Shown here piece after piece: positions 52,383 to 61,624 of a stretch of 64,000 nt of DNA (positions are counted from its first letter, which is position 1; the number at the start of each line of letters is the position of its first letter). The position numbers and the translations under genes were made by a program. The notes beneath the pieces were generated by a model. That model was not told the origin of the DNA. It saw only the letters and a program-made list of their open reading frames with translations, and ran no database searches. Source of the DNA: Verrucomicrobiales bacterium (lineage in GTDB: Bacteria; Verrucomicrobiota; Verrucomicrobiia; Verrucomicrobiales; DEV007); contig JAEUHI010000021.1 of the NCBI GenBank assembly GCA_016795385.1, positions 1-64,000 on the forward strand, read 5' to 3'.

Positions 52383-52931
52383 TCAAATCATCCCGAGCTT
52401 CATGCGCCCTTCTTCGGAGATCATGTCCTGGTTCCAGACGGGATCCCAGACGATGTCGACGCGGGCGTTGCTGATGCCATCGAGCATGAGGATCTTCGAC
52501 TGGGCGTCGGCGGCGATGGTGGGGCCCATGCCACAGCCGGGGGCGGTGAGGGTCATCTTCACCTCGACGTTCACTTCGCCCTCATCCTTCTTCACCTGGC
52601 AGTCATAAACGAGCCCGAGGTCGACGATGTTGACGGGGATCTCGGGATCGTAGACGAGTTTGAGCTGCTCCCAGATCGCGCCTTCGATGTCGCCGGCGGC
52701 GAGGGCATCGTTGGCGGCGCTGCGTTTGTTCTTTTCGGCTTCGAGATCGATTCCGAGGGCGTCGGCATTCTCGGCCTTGATGCGGGCGAGTCCATGCGGG
52801 GTGGCCACGGTGTAGGTGCCCCCGAGGGCCTGGGTGATCATCACCTTGGTGCCGGAGGGGATGGAGATGACGTCGCCGCTGGGGATCTGGATGGCTTCGA
52901 CTTCGCGGGAGAGAGTGATTTCTTCGTGCAT
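52383..52931 (-). CDS. sufT: SufT-like Fe-S cluster assembly protein (MIP18/DUF59 family)
   Basis: 182 residues. The N-terminal part (residues about 1-85, with LSREVEAIQIPSGDVISIPS and ITQALGGTYTV) is the extension typical of SufT. The C-terminal DUF59 domain has VYDPEIPVNIVDLGLVYDC and TLTAPGCGMGP, including the conserved Asp-Pro-Glu and the Cys that is reactive in the family. It works in Fe-S cluster maturation. It is the last of three minus-strand genes with an IscU-like scaffold and a rhodanese-like protein. Upstream is a repeat leader with a GCGC hairpin and CCCTTCCC before ATG. Confidence 0.9.
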   Translation of the reverse strand: MHEEITLSREVEAIQIPSGDVISIPSGTKVMITQALGGTYTVATPHGLARIKAENADALGIDLEAEKNKRSAANDALAAGDIEGAIWEQLKLVYDPEIPVNIVDLGLVYDCQVKKDEGEVNVEVKMTLTAPGCGMGPTIAADAQSKILMLDGISNARVDIVWDPVWNQDMISEEGRMKLGMI

Positions 52932-52935
52932 GGGA

Positions 52936-52982
52936 AGGGAGCGCCGGGAGCGCGGTAAAGGGTAGGAAGGTAAAAGGTATAG
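52936..52982 (-). promoter_or_regulatory. Minus-strand leader module before sufT
   Basis: Read on the coding strand: GCGCCTATACCTTTTACCTT, CCTACCCTTTACC, then GCGC, loop TCCCG, GCGC, and CTCCCTTCCC before ATG. Pyrimidine-rich heptamers again lie upstream on the coding strand, although this gene points the other way from the polysaccharide region. That shows the polarity follows the genes and not the chromosome strand. Confidence 0.65.
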
Positions 52983-53000
52983 GCGCTCGGACTGAAGGAT

Positions 53001-53492
53001 TCAATCGAGTTTCACGACCTTGAGCTTACCCGATTTCAGTGGCTGTGCTTGGAAAGAACCCAAGAGGGTCTCGCCACCGACGGAAGAGGGTTCGGTCGGG
53101 GCCGGAGTCGGGACCTCACCGGAGTCGGCTTTGAGGGCTTCGCGGAGGGCGCCTTCGACCATGTCGCCACAGTGGAGTTTCATCGGGGGCAACGGGCCGA
53201 GCGGCGCGGAGAGATCGGCGGATTTCAAGTCGCGTGCCTCGGCCACGGTCTTGCCCTTGAGCATCTCGGTGGCGAGGCTGGCGACGGCGATGGCGGTCTG
53301 GCAGCCGAAGCTCTGGAAGGAGGCGCGGTCGATGACCTTCTTGCCATCCTTTTCGGTGAACTTCAGCCACATCCGCACCATGTCGCCGCACTCGGGATTG
53401 CCGACGGTGCCGACGGCATCAGCATCAGTCATTTCCCCCATGTTCTGCGGGTTGGCGAGGGCGGCCTGGATGCGGTCTTCGGTGGTTTCCAT
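53001..53492 (-). CDS. IscU/NifU-N-like Fe-S scaffold protein
   Basis: 163 residues. The three cluster-ligand cysteines are present: NPECGDMV (Cys 35), SFGCQTAIA (Cys 64) and LHCGDMV (Cys 108), in the IscU/NifU N-terminal layout. A C-terminal tail of about 45 residues (PTPAPTEPSSVGGETLLGSF) is extra. ATG 53492 gives the family start. The 5' flank is a hexamer microsatellite. Works as a scaffold on which Fe-S clusters are built; adjacency to sufT and a rhodanese-like gene supports this. Confidence 0.88.
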   Translation of the reverse strand: METTEDRIQAALANPQNMGEMTDADAVGTVGNPECGDMVRMWLKFTEKDGKKVIDRASFQSFGCQTAIAVASLATEMLKGKTVAEARDLKSADLSAPLGPLPPMKLHCGDMVEGALREALKADSGEVPTPAPTEPSSVGGETLLGSFQAQPLKSGKLKVVKLD

Positions 53493-53502
53493 GGTGTTTA
53501 TT

Positions 53503-53564
53503 TCATACTCATACTCCTGCTCCTGCTCCTGCTCATACTCATACTCATACTCATACTCATACTC
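53503..53564. repeat. Hexamer microsatellite (CATACT/CCTGCT) 11 bp upstream of the scaffold gene
   Basis: About ten hexamer units: two TCATAC, three TCCTGC, then five TCATAC. On the coding strand they read GAGTATGAGTAT and GAGCAGGAGCAG and end just before the start codon of the IscU-like gene, within 12 bases. They contain repeated AGGAG-like purine tracts. Period 6 differs from the period 7 of the other arrays. A further AGAGTATGAGTAGGAGGTAA stretch follows at 53602-53621. Confidence 0.93.
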
Positions 53565-53640
53565 CAGGCTTGAGGCGTAGGGACGTTCGGTTTTGAGTAA
53601 GAGTATGAGTAGGAGGTAAGAGTAAGAGGGCGCGGCAAAT

Positions 53641-54210
53641 TCAATCTTCGAACTCCAACTGGTATCTGGGTAACGAAGAATCGGCCTCCTGCGCGTAGGC
53701 ATCGATGCCACCGCGGAGGGCGCGGGCGTTTTTGAAGCCGTGGCCGACGAGGTAGGCGCAGGCATCGAGGGAGCGATCGCCGGTGTGATCGTAGAGGACG
53801 ATGAGTCGGTCTTTCGGTTCGGTCGCGAAGATGGACTGGAGGAGATCGTTGCTGAAGAGTTCGGACCCGGGGATGACGACGGCCTCATGCTCTTCGCGGG
53901 TGCGGAGGTCGAGGAGGCGGGGGCCGGGCGTCGTCGCAATGGCAGCGGCGAGGTCCGTCGGCCCGATGAGGAGGCGCTGGTCGTGCTCGTGGGCTTCGAG
54001 GATGTGGCCGATGACTTCATCGACGGGCAGTTCCTCGTTGCGGGCGCAGACTTCGGCGAGGGTTTCGGTGTCGTCGTAGGCACAGCTCTTGCAGCCACCG
54101 ATGTGGTAGCGGGCGAAAAGGGCGCGTTTGGCCCCGGGGAAGCGGGCGAGGACGTCGCCCATGGGGGTGGAGCCGTCGAGGTCGGGAACGGTGGCGGTGG
54201 AGGTGGCCAT
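53641..54210 (-). CDS. Rhodanese-like protein with N-terminal Cys domain, catalytic Cys missing
   Basis: 189 residues. Residues about 12-70 form a DUF542/DUF1858-like domain with HIGGCKSCAYDDTETLAEVC. Residues about 85-185 are a rhodanese fold (RLLDLRTREEHEAVVIPGSE and LYDHTGDRSLDACAYLVGHG). The catalytic-loop Cys of rhodaneses is replaced by Asp (LYDHTGDRS), so sulfur transfer by the normal persulfide mechanism is unlikely and a binding role is inferred. ATG 54210 is 79 bp from the divergent pssA-like start. First gene of the Fe-S group. Confidence 0.82.
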   Translation of the reverse strand: MATSTATVPDLDGSTPMGDVLARFPGAKRALFARYHIGGCKSCAYDDTETLAEVCARNEELPVDEVIGHILEAHEHDQRLLIGPTDLAAAIATTPGPRLLDLRTREEHEAVVIPGSELFSNDLLQSIFATEPKDRLIVLYDHTGDRSLDACAYLVGHGFKNARALRGGIDAYAQEADSSLPRYQLEFED

Positions 54211-54289
54211 GACCGGCAATATGAACCCTCCCGCGGGCCTTGGCATTTGAAATTTGAACTTTGCGCGGGAGCGGGGACAGTTGGGCACG

Positions 54290-55168
54290 ATGAAACGCCA
54301 TATCCCCGGTCCCTGGAGCAATCCGCAGGTCTATTTGCTGCCGAATCTGATGACGGCGGGCAACCTTGCCTGCGGATTCAGCGCGGTGATGGCGATTTTC
54401 GACGGAATGCGGAGTCCCGAGGGCGGCGCACGCGAGTTCCATATCGCGATCTTTCTGATCCTCGGGGCCTGTCTTTTCGACGCGCTCGATGGTCGCATCG
54501 CCCGGCTGAAGGGGCAGGATTCGATGTTCGGCCGGGAGTTCGACTCGCTCGCGGACATCATCTCCTTCGGGATCGCCCCGGCCCTGCTGGTGATGGACAT
54601 GGTCCTGAAATCCTTCGACGACCGCCTCGGTTGGACGATCGCGTTTGTGTATCTCCTCTGCGGCGCGATGCGGCTGGCGCGCTTCAACTGCCTCTCGCAA
54701 GCGGCGGCGGAGGGAAAGACCGAACCGAAATCCCGCGATTTCGTGGGCTTCCCGATTCCGGCGGCGGCGGGCCTGATCGCTTCGCTGACGCTCTTCATGC
54801 TCTGGCTGAACGAGGGCGACAAGAACGTGGGCAACTGGAAATACCTGCTCGTCGTGATCATGCCGCTGCTTTCCTTCATGATGTTGAGCGAGTTCAGCTA
54901 CCCGAGCTTCAAGGCGATGAACCTGAAGACGAAGAAGTCGCTCGTGTGGCTCTTCGTGGCGATCCTCGTGCTGGTCTGCGCGGTCAATTTCGTGGAATTC
55001 GTGCCGCTCCTGATTTTCCTCTCCTACCTCGCCTACGGCCTCGTCCGGCCCTGGATTTCCCGGGAATGGCGCCGCGAGATCGAGGATGGGGTGGATGAAA
55101 ACGGGGAAGATGCGGAGGTCGTGAACGACGAGGGTATGAAGGACGCGAACGAGGAGGCGGCGAAGTAA
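54290..55168 (+). CDS. pssA: CDP-diacylglycerol--serine O-phosphatidyltransferase (phosphatidylserine synthase)
   Basis: 292 residues, about eight membrane segments. The CDP-alcohol phosphotransferase motif is complete: DALDGRIARLKGQDSMFGRE followed by FDSLAD, with the D-x2-DG-x2-AR-x8-G-x3-D-x3-D spacing. VYLLPNLMTAGNLACGFSAV is the PssA-type start. Makes phosphatidylserine for phosphatidylethanolamine. The last 30 residues are acidic (EDGVDENGEDAEVVNDEG). ATG 54290; the stop TAA lies in AAGTAAAA just before GTAAAAG heptamers. Confidence 0.9.
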   Translation: MKRHIPGPWSNPQVYLLPNLMTAGNLACGFSAVMAIFDGMRSPEGGAREFHIAIFLILGACLFDALDGRIARLKGQDSMFGREFDSLADIISFGIAPALLVMDMVLKSFDDRLGWTIAFVYLLCGAMRLARFNCLSQAAAEGKTEPKSRDFVGFPIPAAAGLIASLTLFMLWLNEGDKNVGNWKYLLVVIMPLLSFMMLSEFSYPSFKAMNLKTKKSLVWLFVAILVLVCAVNFVEFVPLLIFLSYLAYGLVRPWISREWRREIEDGVDENGEDAEVVNDEGMKDANEEAAK

Positions 55169-55171
55169 AAC

Positions 55172-55425
55172 GCAGTAAAAGGTAAAAGGTAAAAAGTAAA
55201 AGGTTGGCGTGCTCAGTGGGTCCTGGATTCTTGTGAGGTCGTAATTCGCGGCAATTTGGCTTCCCAAAAAATCGACGCCGATGGGAGGACGGAATTTCAA
55301 CGCAGATTCACACAGATGCGCTTCGCTCTCGCAGTTCTCCGCAGATCTCCGCAGATCTCCGCAGATTGCCGCAGGCTCTCCCCACCTTTTACCTTTTACC
55401 TTTTACTTCCTCTCTGGCACTGAAT
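55172..55425. repeat. Inter-gene element: GTAAAAG trailer, GCAGATCTCC decamers, TTACCTT leader
   Basis: GTAAAAG heptamers and GGTTGGCGTGCTCAG (55175-55216) are followed by TTCAACGCAGATTCACACAG and three GCAGATCTCC decamers (55340-55370), then CACCTTTTACCTTTTACCTT and CTCTCTGGCACTGA (55384-55424). The two ends are inverted copies, as in the 1.2-kb elements, around a much shorter core. No gene inside. Confidence 0.85.
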
Positions 55426-55480
55426 GCGTACTCGGAACGCCGCCCGTTGACCGGACGCCAGTCTGCGCTATGGGTGGCGG

Positions 55481-56257
55481 ATGGATTATCTGAACGAACT
55501 TTTTTCTCTCGAAGGCAAGACGGCGGTGGTGATCGGGGGCACGGGCGTGCTCTGCGGTGAAATGGCCCTGGGCCTCGCCAAGGCGGGAGCGACGGTGGCG
55601 GTGGTCGGTCGCAGTGAAGAGAAGGGGGCGGAGCGGCTCGCCCAGATTGCGGAGGCGGGTGGAAAGGGATTCTTCGTGGCCGCCGACGTGGCGGACCGCA
55701 CCTCGCTCGAGGCGCTCTTGGCCGAAGTGGTGGCGAAGCAGGGCAAGGTCGACATCCTCGTCAATGGAGCGGGGGTGAATTCCCCGACGCCGGTGCTCGA
55801 GATCACGGACGAGGAGTTTTCCCGCATCCTCGACATCAACCTCGGATCGATCCTGCGGAGTTGCCAGGTCTTTGGCAAACACATGCTGGAGCATGGAGGC
55901 GGCTCGATCATCAATCTGGGATCGATCTCCGGCCTGGGACCACTCAGCCGGGTCTTCACCTATTCGGCGAGCAAGGCGGCGGTGCACAACCTCTCGAAAA
56001 ACCTCGCCCGCGAATGGGCGGAACAAAAGGTGCGCGTGAACACGCTCGTCCCGGGCTTTTTCCCGGCGGAGCAGAACCGCAAGGTGCTCAATGAATCACG
56101 CGTCGCGGCGATCATGGGTCACACTCCGGCGAAGCGGTTCGGCGAGGCGCACGAGTTGATCGGAGCGACCCTGCTGCTCGCTTCGGAGAAGGCGGGATCC
56201 TTCATCACCGGCATCGAGATGATCGTCGACGGCGGTTTTTCGGCGATGTCGATCTGA
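55481..56257 (+). CDS. Short-chain dehydrogenase/reductase (mannonate/gluconate type)
   Basis: 258 residues, classical SDR. NAD(P)-binding [20 protein letters not shown] (about 16-35), [12 protein letters not shown], catalytic Ser in LGSISGLG and Tyr-x-x-x-Lys in [12 protein letters not shown], and [20 protein letters not shown]. The [15 protein letters not shown] end and the loop PAEQNRK are like SDR mannonate oxidoreductases. The sugar acid substrate is inferred from these resemblances only. It begins 55 bases after a repeat leader, without the hairpin-C-run arrangement. Confidence 0.82.
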   Translation: MDYLNELFSLEGKTAVVIGGTGVLCGEMALGLAKAGATVAVVGRSEEKGAERLAQIAEAGGKGFFVAADVADRTSLEALLAEVVAKQGKVDILVNGAGVNSPTPVLEITDEEFSRILDINLGSILRSCQVFGKHMLEHGGGSIINLGSISGLGPLSRVFTYSASKAAVHNLSKNLAREWAEQKVRVNTLVPGFFPAEQNRKVLNESRVAAIMGHTPAKRFGEAHELIGATLLLASEKAGSFITGIEMIVDGGFSAMSI

Positions 56258-56277
56258 GCCGCGGGCTCGCGCGGGGT

Positions 56278-59200
56278 TCAGCGGGCGCGCGTCCTCGCTC
56301 CCGCGATCGGCGAGGGATCGGCGGTGCCGCTGGCATTCACCGCACGGACGCGGAAGGCGTAGTAGCTGCGGGACCACAATTTCGTCTGGACGAAGCGGAA
56401 GGTGCTCCCGGAGACCCGTCCGGCGACGCGCCAGCTCGACGAGCCGGGGTCGCGGCGTTCGATGAGGTATTGGGTCGCGTTCACGCCCGGGGACCAGGTG
56501 ACCTCGATCTTACCCCTTCGCAACGCCCTCGCGCGCACCGTGGCGGGCGAGACGGGATCGCTGACAAAGGCAAGATTCATGGCGATGTCGCCGGAGGCGC
56601 CGTTGTATCCGTCGACGGCGATGGCGAAGTGTTCCCCGGCGAAGACTTCGACGAAGACCGAGCTGTTGAAGGTGGCGTAGTTCTCGTCATCATCATTGAC
56701 GGCGACGGTGGTGAGACTGTCGAGGGCTTCTCCGAGGTAGAGTCCGAGAGTCGTGTCGAAATCGCTGCCAAAGGTGTCGATGAGGAGGACCCCGTCTTTT
56801 GGCGCGGTCCAGCCCCACCAAAGGGAACGCCCGACCGCGGTGCCGCCATGCTGGGGTTCGCCCGGTTCGCGGGTGGCATCCGCGTTGTTCGCGGTGATGG
56901 AGAGGAACTCGCCGTTCAAGGTGAGTCGGTCGGCGAAATCATCGTTCGCCTGCATCGTATCGGGCTGGAAGGCGAGATGGAGCTGGACGTCTCCGGTTTC
57001 ACCGCGGAATCCATCGACGGCGATCTGATACGTGGTGCCCGCGATGGCGATGAAGGAAACACGGCTCGTCGAGCCGTTGAAATCGTCGTTCGAAGCGACC
57101 GGAGACAAGGAGGCGACGTCCGTCCCCGTGTAGACCGCGAGGAGGGTGTCGAAACCGCTCCCGAAGGTATCGATCGTGAGGGTGCCGGCGGAGGGCGCCG
57201 TCCAGCTCCACCAGAGGGAGTTGCCCCCGGTCTGGCCCGCGTGATCCGGCTCGCCCACGTCTTTCCCGGCGCCGAGGTTGTTTCCGGTGGCGTTCACGCT
57301 GTTTCCGCTGAGGACGATGCGGTTGGAAAAATGGTGGTTGGCGGCCGAGCTGTCGCGGCTGCCGGTCTCCGGTCCTGCCGGGGAGGAGGTGCCGGCGGTG
57401 TTGCGGGATACGACCCAGTAGGAATAGGCAGTGCCGGCGACAGCCGTCAGATCGTCGAAGCTGGTGCCCGTCACATTGCCGATGAGGCTGGCCGAGGCAA
57501 AGGTGGAGGTGGTGTGACGGTAGATGTCATAGGAAGTGGCCCCGGATCCGGCGGTCCAGGTGAGGCGGACACGGTCGCTGAAGGTGTCGTCGCTGGCCGA
57601 GAGGCTGGTGGCGGGCGATGGAGGTGTGGCGGCGGCCTCGAAGGCAAGCTGCAACTTGAGATTGCCGGAGGCCCCGGCGTAGCCGTCGACCGCGATCTGG
57701 TATTCGGTGCCCTGGGTGACGGGCAGCGAAACGCGGCTGGTGCTGTTGCCGCCGGAATCGTCGTCGGAGGCACGGGCAGTGAGAGAGGCGACCGCCGAGC
57801 CGGTGTAGACGCCGAGCAAGGTGTCGAAGGACGAGCCGATCGTATCGATCGTCAGGTTCCCGGCACCGGGAGCGGTCCATTTCCACCAGAGTGATTTGCC
57901 TCCGGCATTGCCGGCGTGATTCGGCTCGCCGCCCTCCTTGGTGGCGGTGGTGTTTGCATCGGTGATCGAGGCGGTCGTTCCGGTGATGAGCGTGCGGTTC
58001 GCGAAATTGTCGTTCGACATCGCGGCGGAGCGGAAGCCGGTGTCGGGACCGGCGGGATTGGTGGAGGATCCGGTGCTGTTTTTCGAGACGACCCAGTAGC
58101 GGTAGGTGGTGCCGGCGACGGCGGTGGTGTCGTTGTAGGAAAGCGCTGCGGTGGTGCCGATGAGGGTGGAGCCCCCGAAGTTCGCGGAGGTGTTCCGGCG
58201 GACGTCGTAGGAGGTGGCACCCGATCCTGCTGACCACTCGACGAGGACACGATCGCTGTAGGTCCCGTCGCTCGCGGAGAGGGACGGAGGCGGTGACGGC
58301 AGGGTGGGAGTGGCGGTGAAGGCGTAGGCCAGATTCACCGTGCCCGAGGCTCCGCCGTAGCCGTCGACGGCGATGGCGTAGTTCGTGCCGGCGGCGACCT
58401 GCACGACGGCACGGCTCGTGAGATTGCCGCCCGAATCGTCGTCGGATCCGCGCAGGGTCAGGGTCGAGACGCTGCCCCCGGTGTAGACGGCGAGCACGGT
58501 GTCGAAGCTGCTGCCGACGGTATCGACCGTGAAGGTACCGGCCTGGGGAGCGGTCCAGCTCCACCAGAGCGATTTGCCTCCGGAGTTGCCGGCGTGGTTC
58601 GGCTCGCCCGATTCCTTGGTGGCGCTGGCATTGGAGGCGGAGACGCTGCCGCTCTCACCGCCGAGGGTGGTGCGGTTGGAAAAGGCGTCGTTGCTGCTGG
58701 CCGCGGTGCCGCGGAAGCCGGAGTCGGAGGCGGAGAAGGCGCTCGTGCCATTGGCGTTCGATGCCTTCACCCGGTAGTAGTAGGTCTCGCCCACGGCGGT
58801 GGTCAGATCGTCGAAGGTCGTCGACGCGGTGGTGCCGACGGATTGGGCGGCGGTGGGATTGTCGATGAGGGACCGGAAAACCTCGTAGCTCGTGGCCCCG
58901 GAGGAAGCGCTCCACGACACGCGGACGCGGTCCGTCAGGCTCCCATCGGTGGCGGTGAGCCCGGTGGGCGCGGCCGGTCCTGACGAAGCCACAAAAGTGA
59001 GGGCCCATCCATCCACGATCTGGCCGCCGTCGGAGGAGGGGAAGTCATCGACGGCGAAGAGTTTCCAGGTCCCGTTCACCCCGCCGGTGAGGAGGGAGGC
59101 GAGGGAGGTGCCGTGCGGAGCCACGGGGGCGGGGGAAGGAGGGTTGTCACTTCCGCCGTAGTTCGTCGGCTGGTAGGAGCCTCCGGAGATCTGGGCATTC

Positions 59201-61572
59201 TCCGGAGCGGCACCGGCATCATCGCGGAAGACGAGGGTGGCTCCACTGGCGATGGCCTGATCCCCGCCCGCGTCGGAGAGCAGCATCACGTTTTGACCGT
59301 TGGGAGCGACGAGGAGCAGGTCGAGATCCCGCGCCCAGGTGTGCTGCACATTGCGGAGTTCGACCGACACGGAAGCGATGGATTGGGTGATGCCCGAGAC
59401 GTTGATCTCCGACGGATAAGGAGTCGCCTGCTGGGAGGACCCCGATCCCGGGAGAGTCACCGTCGCTCCGTTCGTGAAGGTGAGACCGGAGCCTGCCGGC
59501 GTGACGGTGAGAGTGACTCCGATGCTCTGGGGAGAGCCGGTGACTCCGCTCGCCGTGACGGTGATGGTGCCGGGATAGACTCCGGCGGCGAGTCCGGTGG
59601 TCGCGTAGGTGAGGGTGTGCTCGACGGCCGCGCCACTGCTGCTGCCCGAGGTGGGGGAGATGGAAAGCCAGGGCAGACTCTCGGAGACCGAGTAGGAAAG
59701 AGTGCCGCCGCCGGCATTGCTCACCGAAAAGGCCTGGCTCCCGGCGTTTTGTCCCGCAGGAGACGTCTGTGTGATCGTGAGCGGTGAGACGGAGAGCACG
59801 GCCGGTGCCGAAGACACGGGGATGCTGCCCGAAATGCCGTATTCCCCGATGCTGCCGTAGCCGCTGACGTCGTAGGAGTAGGGCGGGGAAGAGCCCGCTG
59901 CCACCGGCATGCCCACGCCATCGACACGCAGGTAATAGGTGCCCGCGGTGACGCTTTGGGAGAGTGTCAGGGTGGTGGCGGTCTTCGTGGCGGTGCGGCT
60001 GAGGAGGACGTTCCCGGCGCTGTCGAGGAGGTCGGCCTTGAGATAGAGATTCGGAGAGATCGAGGCGGGGCGGACCTGCAGGTTCACCGTGCCCGAGCCG
60101 GCGACAAAACGCATCAGATCGAGATCGGTGTTTTTCTCGATGATGCCGCCGTCGGCGACGAGGGTGGTCGAGCCGGATTGCAGGGTGAGGAGCGGAGCCG
60201 TCGCGAGGGTGTCGCCCTTGTCGTCGGTGCGGTAACCAAAACCGTTCGTGGAATTGCTGAGGATGGCGAGATCGTCCTCGAGATTCGTCGCGCTGGAATA
60301 CTCCCCTTTGCTCCATTGGGTGAAGGCGGCGTTGTAGCCGGCCCCCATGATCGGTCCCCAGCTCAGAAGGGTGTTGTCGACGCCGTAGTAATAATCGCTC
60401 GTGCCGCGGCCGTCGTGTTTCAAATTGAAGGTGTGCCCGGCCTCGTGCGAGGCGGCTTCGGCGATGCTCTTGACTTCGTTGCCGAGGAGATTCTCAAACA
60501 CCCAGCACGGAGTGTCACCCGTCCAGGTAAAGGAACCGAGATAGGCGACGCCTCCGGCGCTGCCATACCAGGAACTCGTCGGTGTGACGATGACACGGAT
60601 GCGGCGGTTCTGGGGAGCATTGTTGTAGCGCGTGACGTCGGTGGTGACACTGATGTGGAAGGGAGAGAAATCCTCGGCGACGCGGGCCCAGACTTCGTCC
60701 ATCTGGTTCGTGCTGAGGGTGCTCGCGGCGGCGTTGATCGTGGTGACGTTGCGCAGGGTATTCCACTCGGTGCCGGTCACGCTCTGGCCGTCGAAATCGA
60801 GGTAGATCACCGCGGTGGCATGGGGGCGGCTGTCGCGTGTCGGCGGGGTGGCTTCGGCGATCTCGCCTTCCTCCGGGGCCGAGGCCACGTCGGCGGGCAG
60901 AGGCAGGCCGCTCGCGGACTGCGGGGTGGATCCGGGAGCGGCACAGACGAGATCGTGAAATCCGAGCTGCTCGATGAACAGAGATCCGCTCTCGGTCGTC
61001 TCGATGCGATGGGCGACCGCGGAGAGGCGGTGCACGATCGAACCGCGGTAGTCGCCGCGACGGACCCGTTCGAGGTGGAGGGTGGAGGTTTCGTTGACGA
61101 CCGACGCTCCCAGCACCCGGGTGCCGGGCTGGAGTTCCTTGCGGACCAGTTCTCCGCGGAAACGCAACGCTCCCAGGATCACCTCCACCTCGGCACCCGG
61201 GGTCGCGGCAAAGAGCGATTCGAGGGAGTCGAGGACGTCGAGGGCAGGCACTTCGAGGCGTGGCGACTCCGCGCCTTTTCGAAGAGCCGTGGGAATGAGA
61301 CGGAGATCGTAAGCCTCCGGCACCGGAGTTCCCCCGGAGGGAGTGGCACGCGCCAGCATGGTGACGGCGGTGGATGGTGGCGAGGCTTCAGCGCCTCCCG
61401 CCGGGCGGTCGTTGGCCTGGGAAGGAAGATCGGCCCTCTGCGTCGTGCGATCCGCGTCCGTCCTATTCGGACTTTTCGTGAGCCAGAGCATCCCCGGCAC
61501 CGCGAGGAGCAGGGCGGCGAGAGCGACGATTCGCGAAAAGCGCTGGGGGTTTCCCGGACTCATGAACGGCAT
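56278..61572 (-). CDS. Giant secreted multidomain protein with metalloprotease-like, P-domain-like and FN3 modules
   Basis: 1764 residues. N-terminal membrane segment or signal (RIVALAALLLAVPGMLWL, about 15-32), a propeptide-like region to about 230, then a zinc-peptidase-like domain with HEAGHTFNLKH (376-386, HExxHxxxxxH) preceded by THAVIYLDFDG-like AVIYLDFDGQS. A BACON-like beta domain is at about 590-694, a proprotein-convertase P-like domain at about 694-857 (SVSVELRNVQHTWARDLDLL), fibronectin type III domains (PTGLTATDGSLTDRVRVSWS), and four copies of a roughly 130-residue beta module with EPNHAG and SLWWSWTAP (starts near 960, 1184, 1409, 1540). It ends with a last FN3. Probably a cell-surface or secreted protease. 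Confidence 0.82.
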   Translation of the reverse strand: MPFMSPGNPQRFSRIVALAALLLAVPGMLWLTKSPNRTDADRTTQRADLPSQANDRPAGGAEASPPSTAVTMLARATPSGGTPVPEAYDLRLIPTALRKGAESPRLEVPALDVLDSLESLFAATPGAEVEVILGALRFRGELVRKELQPGTRVLGASVVNETSTLHLERVRRGDYRGSIVHRLSAVAHRIETTESGSLFIEQLGFHDLVCAAPGSTPQSASGLPLPADVASAPEEGEIAEATPPTRDSRPHATAVIYLDFDGQSVTGTEWNTLRNVTTINAAASTLSTNQMDEVWARVAEDFSPFHISVTTDVTRYNNAPQNRRIRVIVTPTSSWYGSAGGVAYLGSFTWTGDTPCWVFENLLGNEVKSIAEAASHEAGHTFNLKHDGRGTSDYYYGVDNTLLSWGPIMGAGYNAAFTQWSKGEYSSATNLEDDLAILSNSTNGFGYRTDDKGDTLATAPLLTLQSGSTTLVADGGIIEKNTDLDLMRFVAGSGTVNLQVRPASISPNLYLKADLLDSAGNVLLSRTATKTATTLTLSQSVTAGTYYLRVDGVGMPVAAGSSPPYSYDVSGYGSIGEYGISGSIPVSSAPAVLSVSPLTITQTSPAGQNAGSQAFSVSNAGGGTLSYSVSESLPWLSISPTSGSSSGAAVEHTLTYATTGLAAGVYPGTITVTASGVTGSPQSIGVTLTVTPAGSGLTFTNGATVTLPGSGSSQQATPYPSEINVSGITQSIASVSVELRNVQHTWARDLDLLLVAPNGQNVMLLSDAGGDQAIASGATLVFRDDAGAAPENAQISGGSYQPTNYGGSDNPPSPAPVAPHGTSLASLLTGGVNGTWKLFAVDDFPSSDGGQIVDGWALTFVASSGPAAPTGLTATDGSLTDRVRVSWSASSGATSYEVFRSLIDNPTAAQSVGTTASTTFDDLTTAVGETYYYRVKASNANGTSAFSASDSGFRGTAASSNDAFSNRTTLGGESGSVSASNASATKESGEPNHAGNSGGKSLWWSWTAPQAGTFTVDTVGSSFDTVLAVYTGGSVSTLTLRGSDDDSGGNLTSRAVVQVAAGTNYAIAVDGYGGASGTVNLAYAFTATPTLPSPPPSLSASDGTYSDRVLVEWSAGSGATSYDVRRNTSANFGGSTLIGTTAALSYNDTTAVAGTTYRYWVVSKNSTGSSTNPAGPDTGFRSAAMSNDNFANRTLITGTTASITDANTTATKEGGEPNHAGNAGGKSLWWKWTAPGAGNLTIDTIGSSFDTLLGVYTGSAVASLTARASDDDSGGNSTSRVSLPVTQGTEYQIAVDGYAGASGNLKLQLAFEAAATPPSPATSLSASDDTFSDRVRLTWTAGSGATSYDIYRHTTSTFASASLIGNVTGTSFDDLTAVAGTAYSYWVVSRNTAGTSSPAGPETGSRDSSAANHHFSNRIVLSGNSVNATGNNLGAGKDVGEPDHAGQTGGNSLWWSWTAPSAGTLTIDTFGSGFDTLLAVYTGTDVASLSPVASNDDFNGSTSRVSFIAIAGTTYQIAVDGFRGETGDVQLHLAFQPDTMQANDDFADRLTLNGEFLSITANNADATREPGEPQHGGTAVGRSLWWGWTAPKDGVLLIDTFGSDFDTTLGLYLGEALDSLTTVAVNDDDENYATFNSSVFVEVFAGEHFAIAVDGYNGASGDIAMNLAFVSDPVSPATVRARALRRGKIEVTWSPGVNATQYLIERRDPGSSSWRVAGRVSGSTFRFVQTKLWSRSYYAFRVRAVNASGTADPSPIAGARTRAR

Positions 61573-61624
61573 TTGGACGAATCACCGCGGCAAGGCATGA
61601 CTGCCCAGGCGAAGAAAACGAAAA

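Noticed and set aside
53493..54098. N-terminal extension of the Fe-S scaffold gene through the hexamer array (EYEYEY peptides)
   Set aside because: The extension has no family similarity and runs antisense-frame across the rhodanese gene; ATG 53492 gives the family start.
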